Shown here: piece by piece, positions 55,120-62,621 of the stretch | How positions within the stretch are numbered: position 1 is the stretch's first letter | How the letters are laid out: the number at the start of each line of letters is the position of its first letter | Source: an uncultured Planctomycetaceae bacterium | GTDB taxonomy: Bacteria; Planctomycetota; Planctomycetia; Pirellulales; Thermoguttaceae | Direction of reading: 5' to 3' | NCBI GenBank assembly: GCA_946408825.1 | Contig: CAMJTU010000022.1 | Span: 1 to 62,621 of the forward strand | DNA length: 62,621 bases | The notes under the pieces: model-generated | Told to the model about the DNA's origin: nothing | The model's input: only the letters and a program-made list of their open reading frames with translations | Database searches by the model: none | Made by a program: the position numbers and the translations under genes

Positions 55120-55192
55120 CGTGAGCAACATAGTCGGCATGGATTTCTTGGGGCTTCAACGCCTTTTCCCCTTATATAAATTGAGTTTAACG

Positions 55193-55936
55193 ATGCGTCA
55201 GCAACGAAAGCAAAGATTCTATGAGAAGTATGTGAAACGGCTTCTCGATATTGTCTGCGCGTTGCTGGCGCTTATTGTCTTTAGTTGGTTGTATCTTCTC
55301 ATCGCGATTCTCGTGCGAATCAAGTTGGGTTCTCCTGTTCTCTTCAAACAACCCCGTCCAGGGCTGATCGATCCGAATACTGGCAGAGAACGCGTCTTCA
55401 TGATGTACAAATTCCGTACCATGACGGACGCCCGCGACGCCGACGGCAATCTGCTCCCAGACGAAGAGCGTCTGCCCAAGTTCGGTCGGATGCTGCGGGC
55501 GACGAGTTTAGACGAACTCCCCGAGGCGTTCAATATCCTCAAGGGCGACATGAGCGTCGTCGGCCCGCGTCCGCAACTAGTGCGTGATATGGTTTTCATG
55601 TCCGACGAGCAGCGCATGAGACATACCGCTAAACCTGGCCTCACCGGTCTTGCGCAGGTAAACGGAAGAAACGCGATTTCATGGAAAGAAAAGATTAATC
55701 TCGATTTGAAATACATCGAAAGTATTTCGTTTGTAGACGATCTGAAAATCGTTTTTTTAACCTTTAAAAAGGTTTTTCTCCGCGCCAATATCACAGAATC
55801 CAACGACGAAATCGACGTCAATCTCGATTACGGCGATTCGCTACTAAAGGAAGGAAAGGTTACGCAGAATAAATACGACGCGCTTCAAGCATATGCTAGA
55901 AATATCATTCTTACCTATGCGAACGGATCGCGATAA
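55193..55936 (+). CDS. Initiating sugar-phosphate transferase (third copy type)
   Basis: A 247-residue monotopic phosphoglycosyltransferase: membrane helix at about 15-40, VLFKQPRPGLIDPNTGRERVFMMYKFRTM, active-site ATSLDELPEAFNILKGDMSVVGPRP, then KPGLTGLAQVNGRN. A 40-residue acidic tail follows the core. The ATG at 55193 fits the family length; frames opening at 55097 or 55139 would overlap or crowd the aminotransferase. It starts the glycan made by the rightward operon. Confidence 0.9.
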   Translation: MRQQRKQRFYEKYVKRLLDIVCALLALIVFSWLYLLIAILVRIKLGSPVLFKQPRPGLIDPNTGRERVFMMYKFRTMTDARDADGNLLPDEERLPKFGRMLRATSLDELPEAFNILKGDMSVVGPRPQLVRDMVFMSDEQRMRHTAKPGLTGLAQVNGRNAISWKEKINLDLKYIESISFVDDLKIVFLTFKKVFLRANITESNDEIDVNLDYGDSLLKEGKVTQNKYDALQAYARNIILTYANGSR

Positions 55937-56742
55937 TGGATGAATTAACGTCGATCATCATGCCGTCCTATAACACGGCGAATTATATTTCCGATTCGAT
56001 TCGTTCTGTTCTCAATCAGACTTACTCGAACTGGGAATTAATCGTCGTCGACGACTGCTCGACGGACAATTCAGTCGAGATCATTAAATCGTTTAAAGAC
56101 ACGCGAATTCGATTGCTTAAGAATGAAAAAAATTCCGGCGCCGCACTTTCGAGAAACTACGCGTTGAGGGAAGCAAAGGGGAAATGGATCGCGTTTTTAG
56201 ACAGCGACGACGTTTGGGACGCTGAAAAATTAGAGAAGCAAATAAGGTTCATGAAGGAGCGCCGTTACTCCTTTACATATACAGATTACAGAATTTGCCT
56301 CAACGGAAAATGGGAACCGTACGTCAATACAGGGCCGTTCTGTGTAAATAAGAAAAGAATGTATGACTACTGTTATTTTTCAACGATCACCGTCGTGTAT
56401 GATCGTGAAAAAATAGGACTCATACAAGTCGCTGATTTGCGAAAGAATAACGACTACGCCATGTGGCTTAACGCAATAGAAAAAAGCGACGCTTACAGGC
56501 TTCCGGAGTGTCTGTCTTTTTATATAAAACACGACGATTCAATTTCGGGAGGCAGCAAATTTAAGCTAATAAAATGGCACTATATTCTCTTTCGAAAAGG
56601 TTTGGGAAAGAGTCCGCTGACGTCGGCGATATTGACCGTCAATAATTTAATTCACGGCGTATGGAAAAAATACCGTTATAAACGCCCCGCTAAAGACGAA
56701 ATATATCGGATTGAACAATTCAAGAGAGAGGAATCTATATGA
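55936..56742 (+). CDS. GT2 family glycosyltransferase
   Basis: A 268-residue GT-A enzyme with SIIMPSYNTANYI, VDDCSTD (38-44) and the metal site D89-S-D-D92. Its TNTGPFCVNKKRMYDYCYFSTITVVYD segment resembles the short GT2 enzymes that add the second sugar to the lipid-linked unit. The start ATG overlaps the previous stop (TAATG), so translation is coupled. It overlaps the next gene by 4 bases. Confidence 0.9.
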   Translation: MDELTSIIMPSYNTANYISDSIRSVLNQTYSNWELIVVDDCSTDNSVEIIKSFKDTRIRLLKNEKNSGAALSRNYALREAKGKWIAFLDSDDVWDAEKLEKQIRFMKERRYSFTYTDYRICLNGKWEPYVNTGPFCVNKKRMYDYCYFSTITVVYDREKIGLIQVADLRKNNDYAMWLNAIEKSDAYRLPECLSFYIKHDDSISGGSKFKLIKWHYILFRKGLGKSPLTSAILTVNNLIHGVWKKYRYKRPAKDEIYRIEQFKREESI

Positions 56743-58061
56743 GACTCTATGAAAAACTCGTCGCCAAGACGGAATCGCTGGCGCTCGTAGGTCTCGGTTA
56801 CGTTGGGATGCCCATTGCGGTCGCGTTTGCCAAAAAGGGGTTGAACGTCGTTGGCTTTGATTTGAATAAAGCGAAGATCGCGCTCTATCAGTCGGGTCAT
56901 GATCCGACAATGGAGGTCGGCGACGAAGTTATCAAACAGACGAGCGTCCATTTTACTTCCGATGAAACGGAGCTTCAAAAGGCAAAGTTTATTATTATCG
57001 CCGTTCCTACCCCCGTCAATACGGATCACACGCCCGATCTTACGCCGGTCATCGGCGCGTCTGAAATCGTAGGGCGAAATCTCGTCGCCAGTTCAATCGT
57101 CGTCTACGAGTCGACGGTCTATCCCGGTTGCACGGAAGACGTTTGCATCCCCATTTTAGAGAAGCAAAGCGGTCTGAAATGCGGACGCGACTTCAAAGTC
57201 GGCTACAGTCCGGAGCGCATTAATCCCGGCGATAAAGAGCATCGGTTGGAAAACATCCGCAAGATCGTCTCGGGAATCGACGCGGAGTCGCTTGCGGAGA
57301 TTAAAGACGTCTACGACCTCGTTATCGAAGTGGGAACGTATCCCGTTTCCAATCTTCGGACTGCCGAGGCGGTCAAGGTGGTCGAGAACAGCCAACGCGA
57401 TATTAATATTGCGTTTATGAACGAGTTGGCGATGGTTTTCGACCGAATGGACGTCGACACGAACGAAGTCGTCGACGGCATGAATACGAAGTGGAACGCG
57501 CTGGGGTTCCGACCTGGTCTTGTCGGCGGTCATTGCATCGGGGTCGACCCGTACTATTTCACATATCAAGCGGAAAAACTCGGCTATCACAGCAAAATCA
57601 TTTTAAACGGTCGAATTGTCAACGACGGCATGGGCGAATTTATTGCCGATCGAGCGATCCAAAAAATGATCGAAGCGGGTCAAGCGCCGAAGAAAAGCAA
57701 GGTCGTTATTCTTGGCTTGACTTTCAAGGAAAATTGTCCCGACGTACGCAACAGTAAAGTCGACGACGTCATTAAGCAACTGAACAAATATGGTATCATG
57801 CCCGTCGTCGTCGACCCTTGGGCGAATCCCAAAGACGTAAAACGAGAGTACGGCGTCGATCTGACAAAACTCGAAGAAGTCGCCGACGCCGATTGCATTA
57901 TCGTCGCTGTCGCGCATAAAGAGTTTCGCGCGTTAGGATTGGAAAGAATTAAATCGCTCTACAAAAGAGTCCCCGAAGTAGAGAAAGTTCTCATCGACGT
58001 CAAGGGGATCTTTAAAATCGATGAATTAAATGATTCTGGACTGCGTTGGTGGAGATTGTAA
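56739..58061 (+). CDS. UDP-HexNAc 6-dehydrogenase (WbpO/TviB type)
   Basis: A 440-residue NAD-dependent nucleotide-sugar dehydrogenase. G18-LGYVG is the NAD loop, STVYPG and YSPERINPGDKEH line the sugar site, and C266 in GGHCIGVDPYY is the catalytic cysteine. The INPGDK and NTKWNALGFRPGLVGGH segments match WbpO/TviB, which turn UDP-GalNAc or UDP-GlcNAc into the uronic acid. This gives an acidic sugar for the rightward glycan. It is the last gene of native composition before the AT-rich set. Confidence 0.93.
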   Translation: MRLYEKLVAKTESLALVGLGYVGMPIAVAFAKKGLNVVGFDLNKAKIALYQSGHDPTMEVGDEVIKQTSVHFTSDETELQKAKFIIIAVPTPVNTDHTPDLTPVIGASEIVGRNLVASSIVVYESTVYPGCTEDVCIPILEKQSGLKCGRDFKVGYSPERINPGDKEHRLENIRKIVSGIDAESLAEIKDVYDLVIEVGTYPVSNLRTAEAVKVVENSQRDINIAFMNELAMVFDRMDVDTNEVVDGMNTKWNALGFRPGLVGGHCIGVDPYYFTYQAEKLGYHSKIILNGRIVNDGMGEFIADRAIQKMIEAGQAPKKSKVVILGLTFKENCPDVRNSKVDDVIKQLNKYGIMPVVVDPWANPKDVKREYGVDLTKLEEVADADCIIVAVAHKEFRALGLERIKSLYKRVPEVEKVLIDVKGIFKIDELNDSGLRWWRL

Positions 58062-58130
58062 AAAATTAAATAAATACTAAACAAAAAAAATTAATTGGTG
58101 ATATCAGGGAATTTATTATAGGTAATAGGT

Positions 58131-58853
58131 ATGGAAAAAAAACATATCAATAATGAAGCATTAGAGCTGTTGAGTGAAATAGATGAAATACTGACCGAGA
58201 ATAGAATATGGTTTTCATTGTCGTACGGATGTGTCCTTGGTGCTGTTAGAGAAAAAGGATTCATACCGTGGGATAGAGACATTGATCTAGTAATAAAGAA
58301 AAGTGATCAAGTTAAAGTGAGAGAAAAATTGAAGGAGAAATTATCTGATAAATTCTTATATATAAGCTGTTCAAAAGAAACAGTTTCTTCTTTCGACACG
58401 ATAACGATAAAAGGAATTTCAGAGGTTGATATGCACATTGATTTGTATCCATTAATAGGAGGCCCTGAAAGTGAAAAGAAAAGGTATATATTTCAAAAAA
58501 TAACTAGGTTTATACATAGAATAGCAGATTGTAAATACGTTAATATTAAACGATTGAAAAAAAAATGGAAGTATCCGTTTTTATATATAATAAAAATATT
58601 AGAATATTTAATTCCAGATAAAGTTATTAGAACGTGTATAGAAAGTATAACAAGTAAATATTCGTTAGACGAGTCAGAATATTTAATTCCGATGGGAAAC
58701 GATGGAAAACCAGAAGAATTCATGAGAAAAGAATTATGGCTTAATGTTAAAAGAGTACAATTTGAAACGCTCTCTCTGCCAATACCGGAGAATTATCATG
58801 AATATCTAGTAAATATTTATGGTGAAGATTATATGATTCCAAAAAAATATTAG
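58131..58853 (+). CDS. LicD-like phospho- or phosphono-headgroup transferase
   Basis: A 240-residue protein of the LicD family. The core LSYGCVLGAVREKGFIPWDRDIDLVI carries the G-x8-F-x-PWD-D-D nucleotidyltransferase-like metal site. A second part, DMHIDLYPL, completes it. LicD enzymes move phosphocholine from CDP-choline to cell-surface glycans. With CMP-phosphonate synthesis encoded in the same window, this one may transfer 2-aminoethyl- or 2-hydroxyethylphosphonate. It is very AT-rich, so it was probably acquired with the next genes. Confidence 0.85.
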   Translation: MEKKHINNEALELLSEIDEILTENRIWFSLSYGCVLGAVREKGFIPWDRDIDLVIKKSDQVKVREKLKEKLSDKFLYISCSKETVSSFDTITIKGISEVDMHIDLYPLIGGPESEKKRYIFQKITRFIHRIADCKYVNIKRLKKKWKYPFLYIIKILEYLIPDKVIRTCIESITSKYSLDESEYLIPMGNDGKPEEFMRKELWLNVKRVQFETLSLPIPENYHEYLVNIYGEDYMIPKKY

Positions 58854-58918
58854 ATGGAATCAAAAGATAAGCAAATAAATTTATAAAATAAAAAAATTAA
58901 AATTAAACATAAAATGCA

Positions 58919-60028
58919 ATGTTAAAAATATGTCATATTTGTCCTTCTTTTAATAATGTAATATATTCCCAACTAGTAGAAAGAGAAATTGAAAACGGTG
59001 ATGAAATAAGGGTATTTTATTACAGAGCAAAAGGTACAGAACTTCTTAATGGAGAAAAAAAATATGTAGATGGAACAACACCCTATAGAAATATTGATCG
59101 AATATCTTTTTATTATAAAGAAAATAAAATACTTAGAGTTTATTTAAATATATATAAAAAAAATCAATTTAATATAATTCATGCTCATACACTATTCTCA
59201 GCTGGTTTTATAGCTTATAAAGTCAAAAAAAGATGGGAAATACCATACATAGTAGCAGTAAGGGCAACAGATATAAATGATTTTTTTAAAAAAAGATTTT
59301 ATCTGAGAAAGTTAGGTATTAATATTTTATTGAATTCGGAAGCAATAATATTCCTTTCAGAAGCACACAAAGAGAAAGCATTCGATATATATATACCGGA
59401 TAAATACCAAAGTGTAATCGCAAAAAAAACTTATGTTATTCCAAATGGTATAGATAGGTTCTGGATAGATAATAAATCAATCAAACAAAAAAAATTAGAG
59501 AATAGTAAAAGAATAAGACTAATATATTATGGCGACATTAATTCGAATAAAAACGTTGCAAAATCAATAGAAGCATGTAAAATACTGATAAGAGAGGGAT
59601 ATGAAATAGAATTCAATATAATTGGAAAAATTTTAGAAAAAAAATATATAAAATTATTAACGAAAGAAGAATTTATAATATATAAAGAGTTTATGGAAAA
59701 AGAGAATCTGATTGAACACTTAAGAAGATCGGACGTTTTTATAATGCCATCGAAATCAGAGACTTTTGGTTTATCATATGTTGAAGCAATGTCACAAGGA
59801 GTACCTATTATATATTCAGAAGGACAAGGATTTGACAAGCAATTTGAAGAGGGAAAAGTAGGATATAAAGTGATACCAAAAAATGAATATGACATTGTAG
59901 CTAAGATTAAAATGATATTAAATAACTACGAAGAAGTTTCCAAAAACTGTTTAGCTAATATAAACAGATTCACTTGGGATAATATTTCGAAACAATATCA
60001 AGAGATATATCATAACATATTAAAATAA
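58919..60028 (+). CDS. GT4 glycosyltransferase
   Basis: A 369-residue GT-B enzyme with IIHAHTLFSAGFIAYKVKKRWEIPYIVAVRATDIN in the N-terminal domain and FIMPSKSETFGLSYVEAMSQGVPIIYSEGQGFD, with the E-x7-E element, in the donor domain. It adds a sugar to the rightward repeat unit. Spacing to the next gene is one base. Codon use is strongly AT-biased. Confidence 0.9.
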   Translation: MLKICHICPSFNNVIYSQLVEREIENGDEIRVFYYRAKGTELLNGEKKYVDGTTPYRNIDRISFYYKENKILRVYLNIYKKNQFNIIHAHTLFSAGFIAYKVKKRWEIPYIVAVRATDINDFFKKRFYLRKLGINILLNSEAIIFLSEAHKEKAFDIYIPDKYQSVIAKKTYVIPNGIDRFWIDNKSIKQKKLENSKRIRLIYYGDINSNKNVAKSIEACKILIREGYEIEFNIIGKILEKKYIKLLTKEEFIIYKEFMEKENLIEHLRRSDVFIMPSKSETFGLSYVEAMSQGVPIIYSEGQGFDKQFEEGKVGYKVIPKNEYDIVAKIKMILNNYEEVSKNCLANINRFTWDNISKQYQEIYHNILK

Positions 60029-60041
60029 TTTGAGATATAAA

Positions 60042-61196
60042 GTGAAACATAAAAAAATATGTATTATAACTCCCTATTATCCAACTCGAGACAACCCTAC
60101 AATTTACACATTTGTAGATCAACTAGCATGTTCAATGGCAGATGATGGAAATGAAATATTAGTAATATGTCCACAAAGTTATTATGATGCTATAAGATAT
60201 AATAATGAAAGAACTATTGAAAAGAGGACAATAAACAATAATCGGATTATAGTATATCGTCCTCTTATGATGAGTTATGGTAAAAAAAAATTACCATACT
60301 TCAACTCAATGACACTAACATATAGTTCATTTAGAAGAAGTGTAGAAAGGGTTCTTATAAGTAAAGGAAAGAACGTTGATTACTTATATGGGCATTTTTT
60401 ATCACCAGCGGGGTTATGCGTTGCAGAACTTGGGAAAAAATATTTAATACCATCGTTTTGTGCATTTGGAGAAAGTAGTTTATGGTCTATTGATTACACA
60501 TCAATTGAGCGAATTAAAGAAAAACTTGCACTATTAAATGGAATAATAGCAGTATCATCATATAACAGAGAAATTTTACTAGAAAATTCATTATACGATT
60601 CAGAAAAAATTGAGGTAATTCCAAATGGGTGTAATTCAAAACTATTCTTTCCGAGAGATAAAGATGAATCAAGAGATATTTTGAAACTACCTAAAGATGT
60701 TATGATCGGAATATTTGTAGGAAAATTTGACGAGAGAAAAGGATCTGAGCGTGTAGATGCCGCTACGAATGGAATTGAAAAACTAAAAATGATGTATATC
60801 GGTTCAGGAAAAAGGATTCCAAAAGGAGATAACATTTTATTCTGTGGAAAGATTGATCATGATAAACTTCCAATATATTTATCAGCAAGCGATTTCTTTA
60901 TCCTTCCAACAAAAGCAGAAGGTTGTTGTAATGCGATAATAGAAGCAATGTTTTGTGGTTTGCCTATTATATCAAGTTCCGGAAAATATAACGACGATAT
61001 ACTAACAACAGGTAATTCGATAAGAATAGATCCGGAGAATATAAGTCAGATGAAATGCGCTGTAAAAAAATTATTGAATAATAGAACACTACGTGAGCAA
61101 ATGAGTTTGAATTCGATTAGGCAAGCCAAACAATTGAGAATAGATATTAGGGCGAGAAGAATAATAAAATTTATGGAGAAATACAGTGATAAATAG
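60042..61196 (+). CDS. GT4 glycosyltransferase
   Basis: A GT-B enzyme of 384 residues from the GTG at 60042, which has GAGAT 8 bases upstream. A TTG at 60030 would add four residues. It has ICIITPYYPTRDNPTIYTFVDQLA, YLYGHFLSPAGLCVAELGKKYLIPSFCAFGESS, and the donor-side LPTKAEGCCNAIIEAMFCGLPIISS with the E-x7-E element. It adds another sugar at the cytoplasmic face. Its end overlaps the wzy start by 11 bases. Confidence 0.9.
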   Translation: MKHKKICIITPYYPTRDNPTIYTFVDQLACSMADDGNEILVICPQSYYDAIRYNNERTIEKRTINNNRIIVYRPLMMSYGKKKLPYFNSMTLTYSSFRRSVERVLISKGKNVDYLYGHFLSPAGLCVAELGKKYLIPSFCAFGESSLWSIDYTSIERIKEKLALLNGIIAVSSYNREILLENSLYDSEKIEVIPNGCNSKLFFPRDKDESRDILKLPKDVMIGIFVGKFDERKGSERVDAATNGIEKLKMMYIGSGKRIPKGDNILFCGKIDHDKLPIYLSASDFFILPTKAEGCCNAIIEAMFCGLPIISSSGKYNDDILTTGNSIRIDPENISQMKCAVKKLLNNRTLREQMSLNSIRQAKQLRIDIRARRIIKFMEKYSDK

Positions 61197-62436
61197 TTTA
61201 GTAATTAAAGATCCAAAAGGTCTAGCACTCAAATATTTAATAATCTATAGCCTATTATACAGCAATTTAATACAGCAACGAATTATAGTTGTTCCGTATA
61301 TGTTGCAAACAATTAGTTTACTGGTAGTTGTTATTGTAATATTTGATAAAAAATTATCATTATTTTGGAAATACATTTCTAAAGGATTCAAGTTTCAGAT
61401 TGGTTTTTTTATTTTAATATTACCTATTGGATTAATCACATCGCCAAAATTCAGCGATCATTTAAATCAATGTTTTCAATGCTACGAGTATATAATAATA
61501 ACACTAAGCATGCTCTATTATAGTATTACGAGGAATAGTTTTGATTTTATTTTGAATAGTTTAGTTTTATTATTTCTTATAATGTGTTTAATTTTTACAA
61601 TATCTCCTGTTATGTATTCTGGCGTAGAAGGCAAGGCACAGTATAGTTTGGGATACAATTATAATCCCAATACATTAGCTTTAAATTTGAATCTATGTTT
61701 ATGGATACTACTATTTAATGTATCACGAAATAAAATAAATTATGTTCTAGTGATTCCATTTATAGTCATGCTTTTCAGGTCAGTGATTTTAACAGGATCA
61801 AGAAAAGGTTTTATTGCTTTTCTGATTTGTATTGCATTATGGATAGCGACTGTGTATATACCACTATCAAATAAGAAAATATTTATATCAAAAATATTAA
61901 GAATGATAGTAATTATAATCACTGTAAGTTATCTATATGTAATGTTTATACCAATATATTTAAACTCAAGACTAGCATTTCGAATGAGATTCTTATCAGA
62001 TGAGGCATATGGAGGTATAAGGAATGACATGTATAGAGTAGCGATAGATCTATTTAAAAGATCTCCTATAATCGGACATGGTATGCAAAGTTTTCAACAT
62101 TATTATTATGGTCTATATTCTCACTCTACAATTTCAGAGGTGCTGGTATCGGGAGGATTGTTATGTGGAACAATTTACTTTCTAAGTTTACTTTATATCG
62201 CAAAAAGTTTATTTAGTCTTGAGAATTGGTCAAAACAAAACCATATTTATGGAGCGAGAATTCAAGCACGGATGGGATGTATATTACTTATATTAATGTT
62301 ATTCTATGCATTTGGTATTGTTCATATATATTCTTTATCGTCATTTATTTGCTTGGCCATTATTACTTTGATGTATTCAGTTCCAAGATCATATTTTGAA
62401 GTTTCAGAAATGAATATAAGAGATTTTCATGAGTAA
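61186..62436 (+). CDS. wzy: Wzy/O-antigen ligase family membrane protein
   Basis: A 416-residue membrane protein with 11-12 spans. The central part (ILTGSRKGFIAFLICIALW) and the periplasmic loop RNDMYRVAIDLFKRSPIIGHGMQSFQHYYYGLYSHSTISEVLVSGGLL match the O-antigen ligase/polymerase (Wzy_C) fold, with the G-x-G-x-x-x-F and histidine features of that loop. It polymerises the rightward glycan. The start is a GTG with GGAGAA upstream. It is the second Wzy-like gene in the window. Confidence 0.88.
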   Translation: MINSLVIKDPKGLALKYLIIYSLLYSNLIQQRIIVVPYMLQTISLLVVVIVIFDKKLSLFWKYISKGFKFQIGFFILILPIGLITSPKFSDHLNQCFQCYEYIIITLSMLYYSITRNSFDFILNSLVLLFLIMCLIFTISPVMYSGVEGKAQYSLGYNYNPNTLALNLNLCLWILLFNVSRNKINYVLVIPFIVMLFRSVILTGSRKGFIAFLICIALWIATVYIPLSNKKIFISKILRMIVIIITVSYLYVMFIPIYLNSRLAFRMRFLSDEAYGGIRNDMYRVAIDLFKRSPIIGHGMQSFQHYYYGLYSHSTISEVLVSGGLLCGTIYFLSLLYIAKSLFSLENWSKQNHIYGARIQARMGCILLILMLFYAFGIVHIYSLSSFICLAIITLMYSVPRSYFEVSEMNIRDFHE

Positions 62437-62621
62437 AATAATAGCTGCGCATAAACTATTAATGAATAACCCAAAAAAAATTTTCATAACTCTTGGTAGA
62501 AATGGTCTTTTAGGATTTATCCCAGACAAAATATATTTAAAAATAGCTTTCAAATTAGAAACAGGATACAATATAAATTTTAAGCATCCAAGAACATATA
62601 ATGAGAAACTAAACTGGTTAA
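62429..62621 (+). CDS. TupA-like ATP-grasp protein, cut by the window edge
   Basis: Only the first 64 codons are visible. The piece PDKIYLKIAFKLETGYNINFKHPRTYNEKLNWL is the typical start of TupA-like ATP-grasp proteins common in capsule clusters. The ATG overlaps the end of the wzy gene by 8 bases. The function in glycan synthesis, probably linking an amino acid or similar group, is not settled for the family. Confidence 0.8.
   Translation, partial: MSKIIAAHKLLMNNPKKIFITLGRNGLLGFIPDKIYLKIAFKLETGYNINFKHPRTYNEKLNWL

Noticed and set aside
1..62621. tRNA or rRNA genes, origins and attachment sites
   Set aside because: None could be recognised by reading; an automated scan could still find a tRNA.

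Overview
The window looks like a chromosomal segment of an anaerobic Gram-negative bacterium, most plausibly a gut member of the PVC superphylum (planctomycete or Lentisphaerae type). This is inferred from an oxygen-sensitive pyruvate formate-lyase with its activase, rubredoxin/rubrerythrin and superoxide reductase proteins for oxygen defence, secreted polysaccharide-degrading enzymes, a DUF5009-type acyltransferase, and native genes very rich in GACG/GTCG words. No rRNA, tRNA or phylogenetic marker was seen, so the assignment is tentative.

Left block (about 0.6-26 kb), mostly native composition: a secreted beta-propeller glycosidase-like protein, a GtrII-like membrane glycosyltransferase, a GT2 glycosyltransferase, a Fic AMPylase with a low-molecular-weight phosphatase, an overlapping J-like/HIRAN pair, tandem von Willebrand A proteins, a flavin reductase-rubredoxin-rubrerythrin fusion followed by superoxide reductase, a RelB-like/zeta toxin-antitoxin pair, a divergent DUF5009 / GH106 rhamnosidase pair, pflBA under a Rex-like palindrome, and a phd/doc toxin-antitoxin pair. 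Eight stretches between genes carry a mosaic family of short palindromic modules. One copy interrupts a dead phd gene and another supplies the end of a small gene.

Centre (26.4-51.4 kb), all on the minus strand: a phosphonate operon (three-domain cytidylyltransferase/cytidylyltransferase/PEP mutase protein, AEP transaminase, permease, phosphonoacetaldehyde reductase-like dehydrogenase, phosphonopyruvate decarboxylase). It lies downstream of a large surface-polysaccharide cluster: aminotransferase, two initiating sugar transferases, hexapeptide acyltransferases, a thiolase/3-hydroxyacyl-CoA dehydrogenase pair, a deacetylase, glycosyltransferases, two sulfotransferases, Wzy and Wzx. From about 34 to 45 kb the DNA is visibly AT-rich and looks transferred. 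A decayed IS5-type element separates the two sets and abuts the PEP mutase start codon.

Right block (51.4-62.6 kb): an inverted, near-identical second copy of the aminotransferase gene starts a plus-strand polysaccharide cluster (sugar transferase, GT2, UDP-HexNAc dehydrogenase, then a very AT-rich set of LicD-like transferase, two GT4 enzymes, Wzy and a partial TupA-like gene). Between the two aminotransferases lie an IS1595-type transposase and more palindromic repeats.

Working hypothesis: the phosphonate operon makes two CMP-activated headgroups (2-aminoethylphosphonate and 2-hydroxyethylphosphonate), and the LicD-like transferase in the right cluster attaches one or both to a cell-surface glycan that may also carry sulfate and short hydroxyacyl groups.
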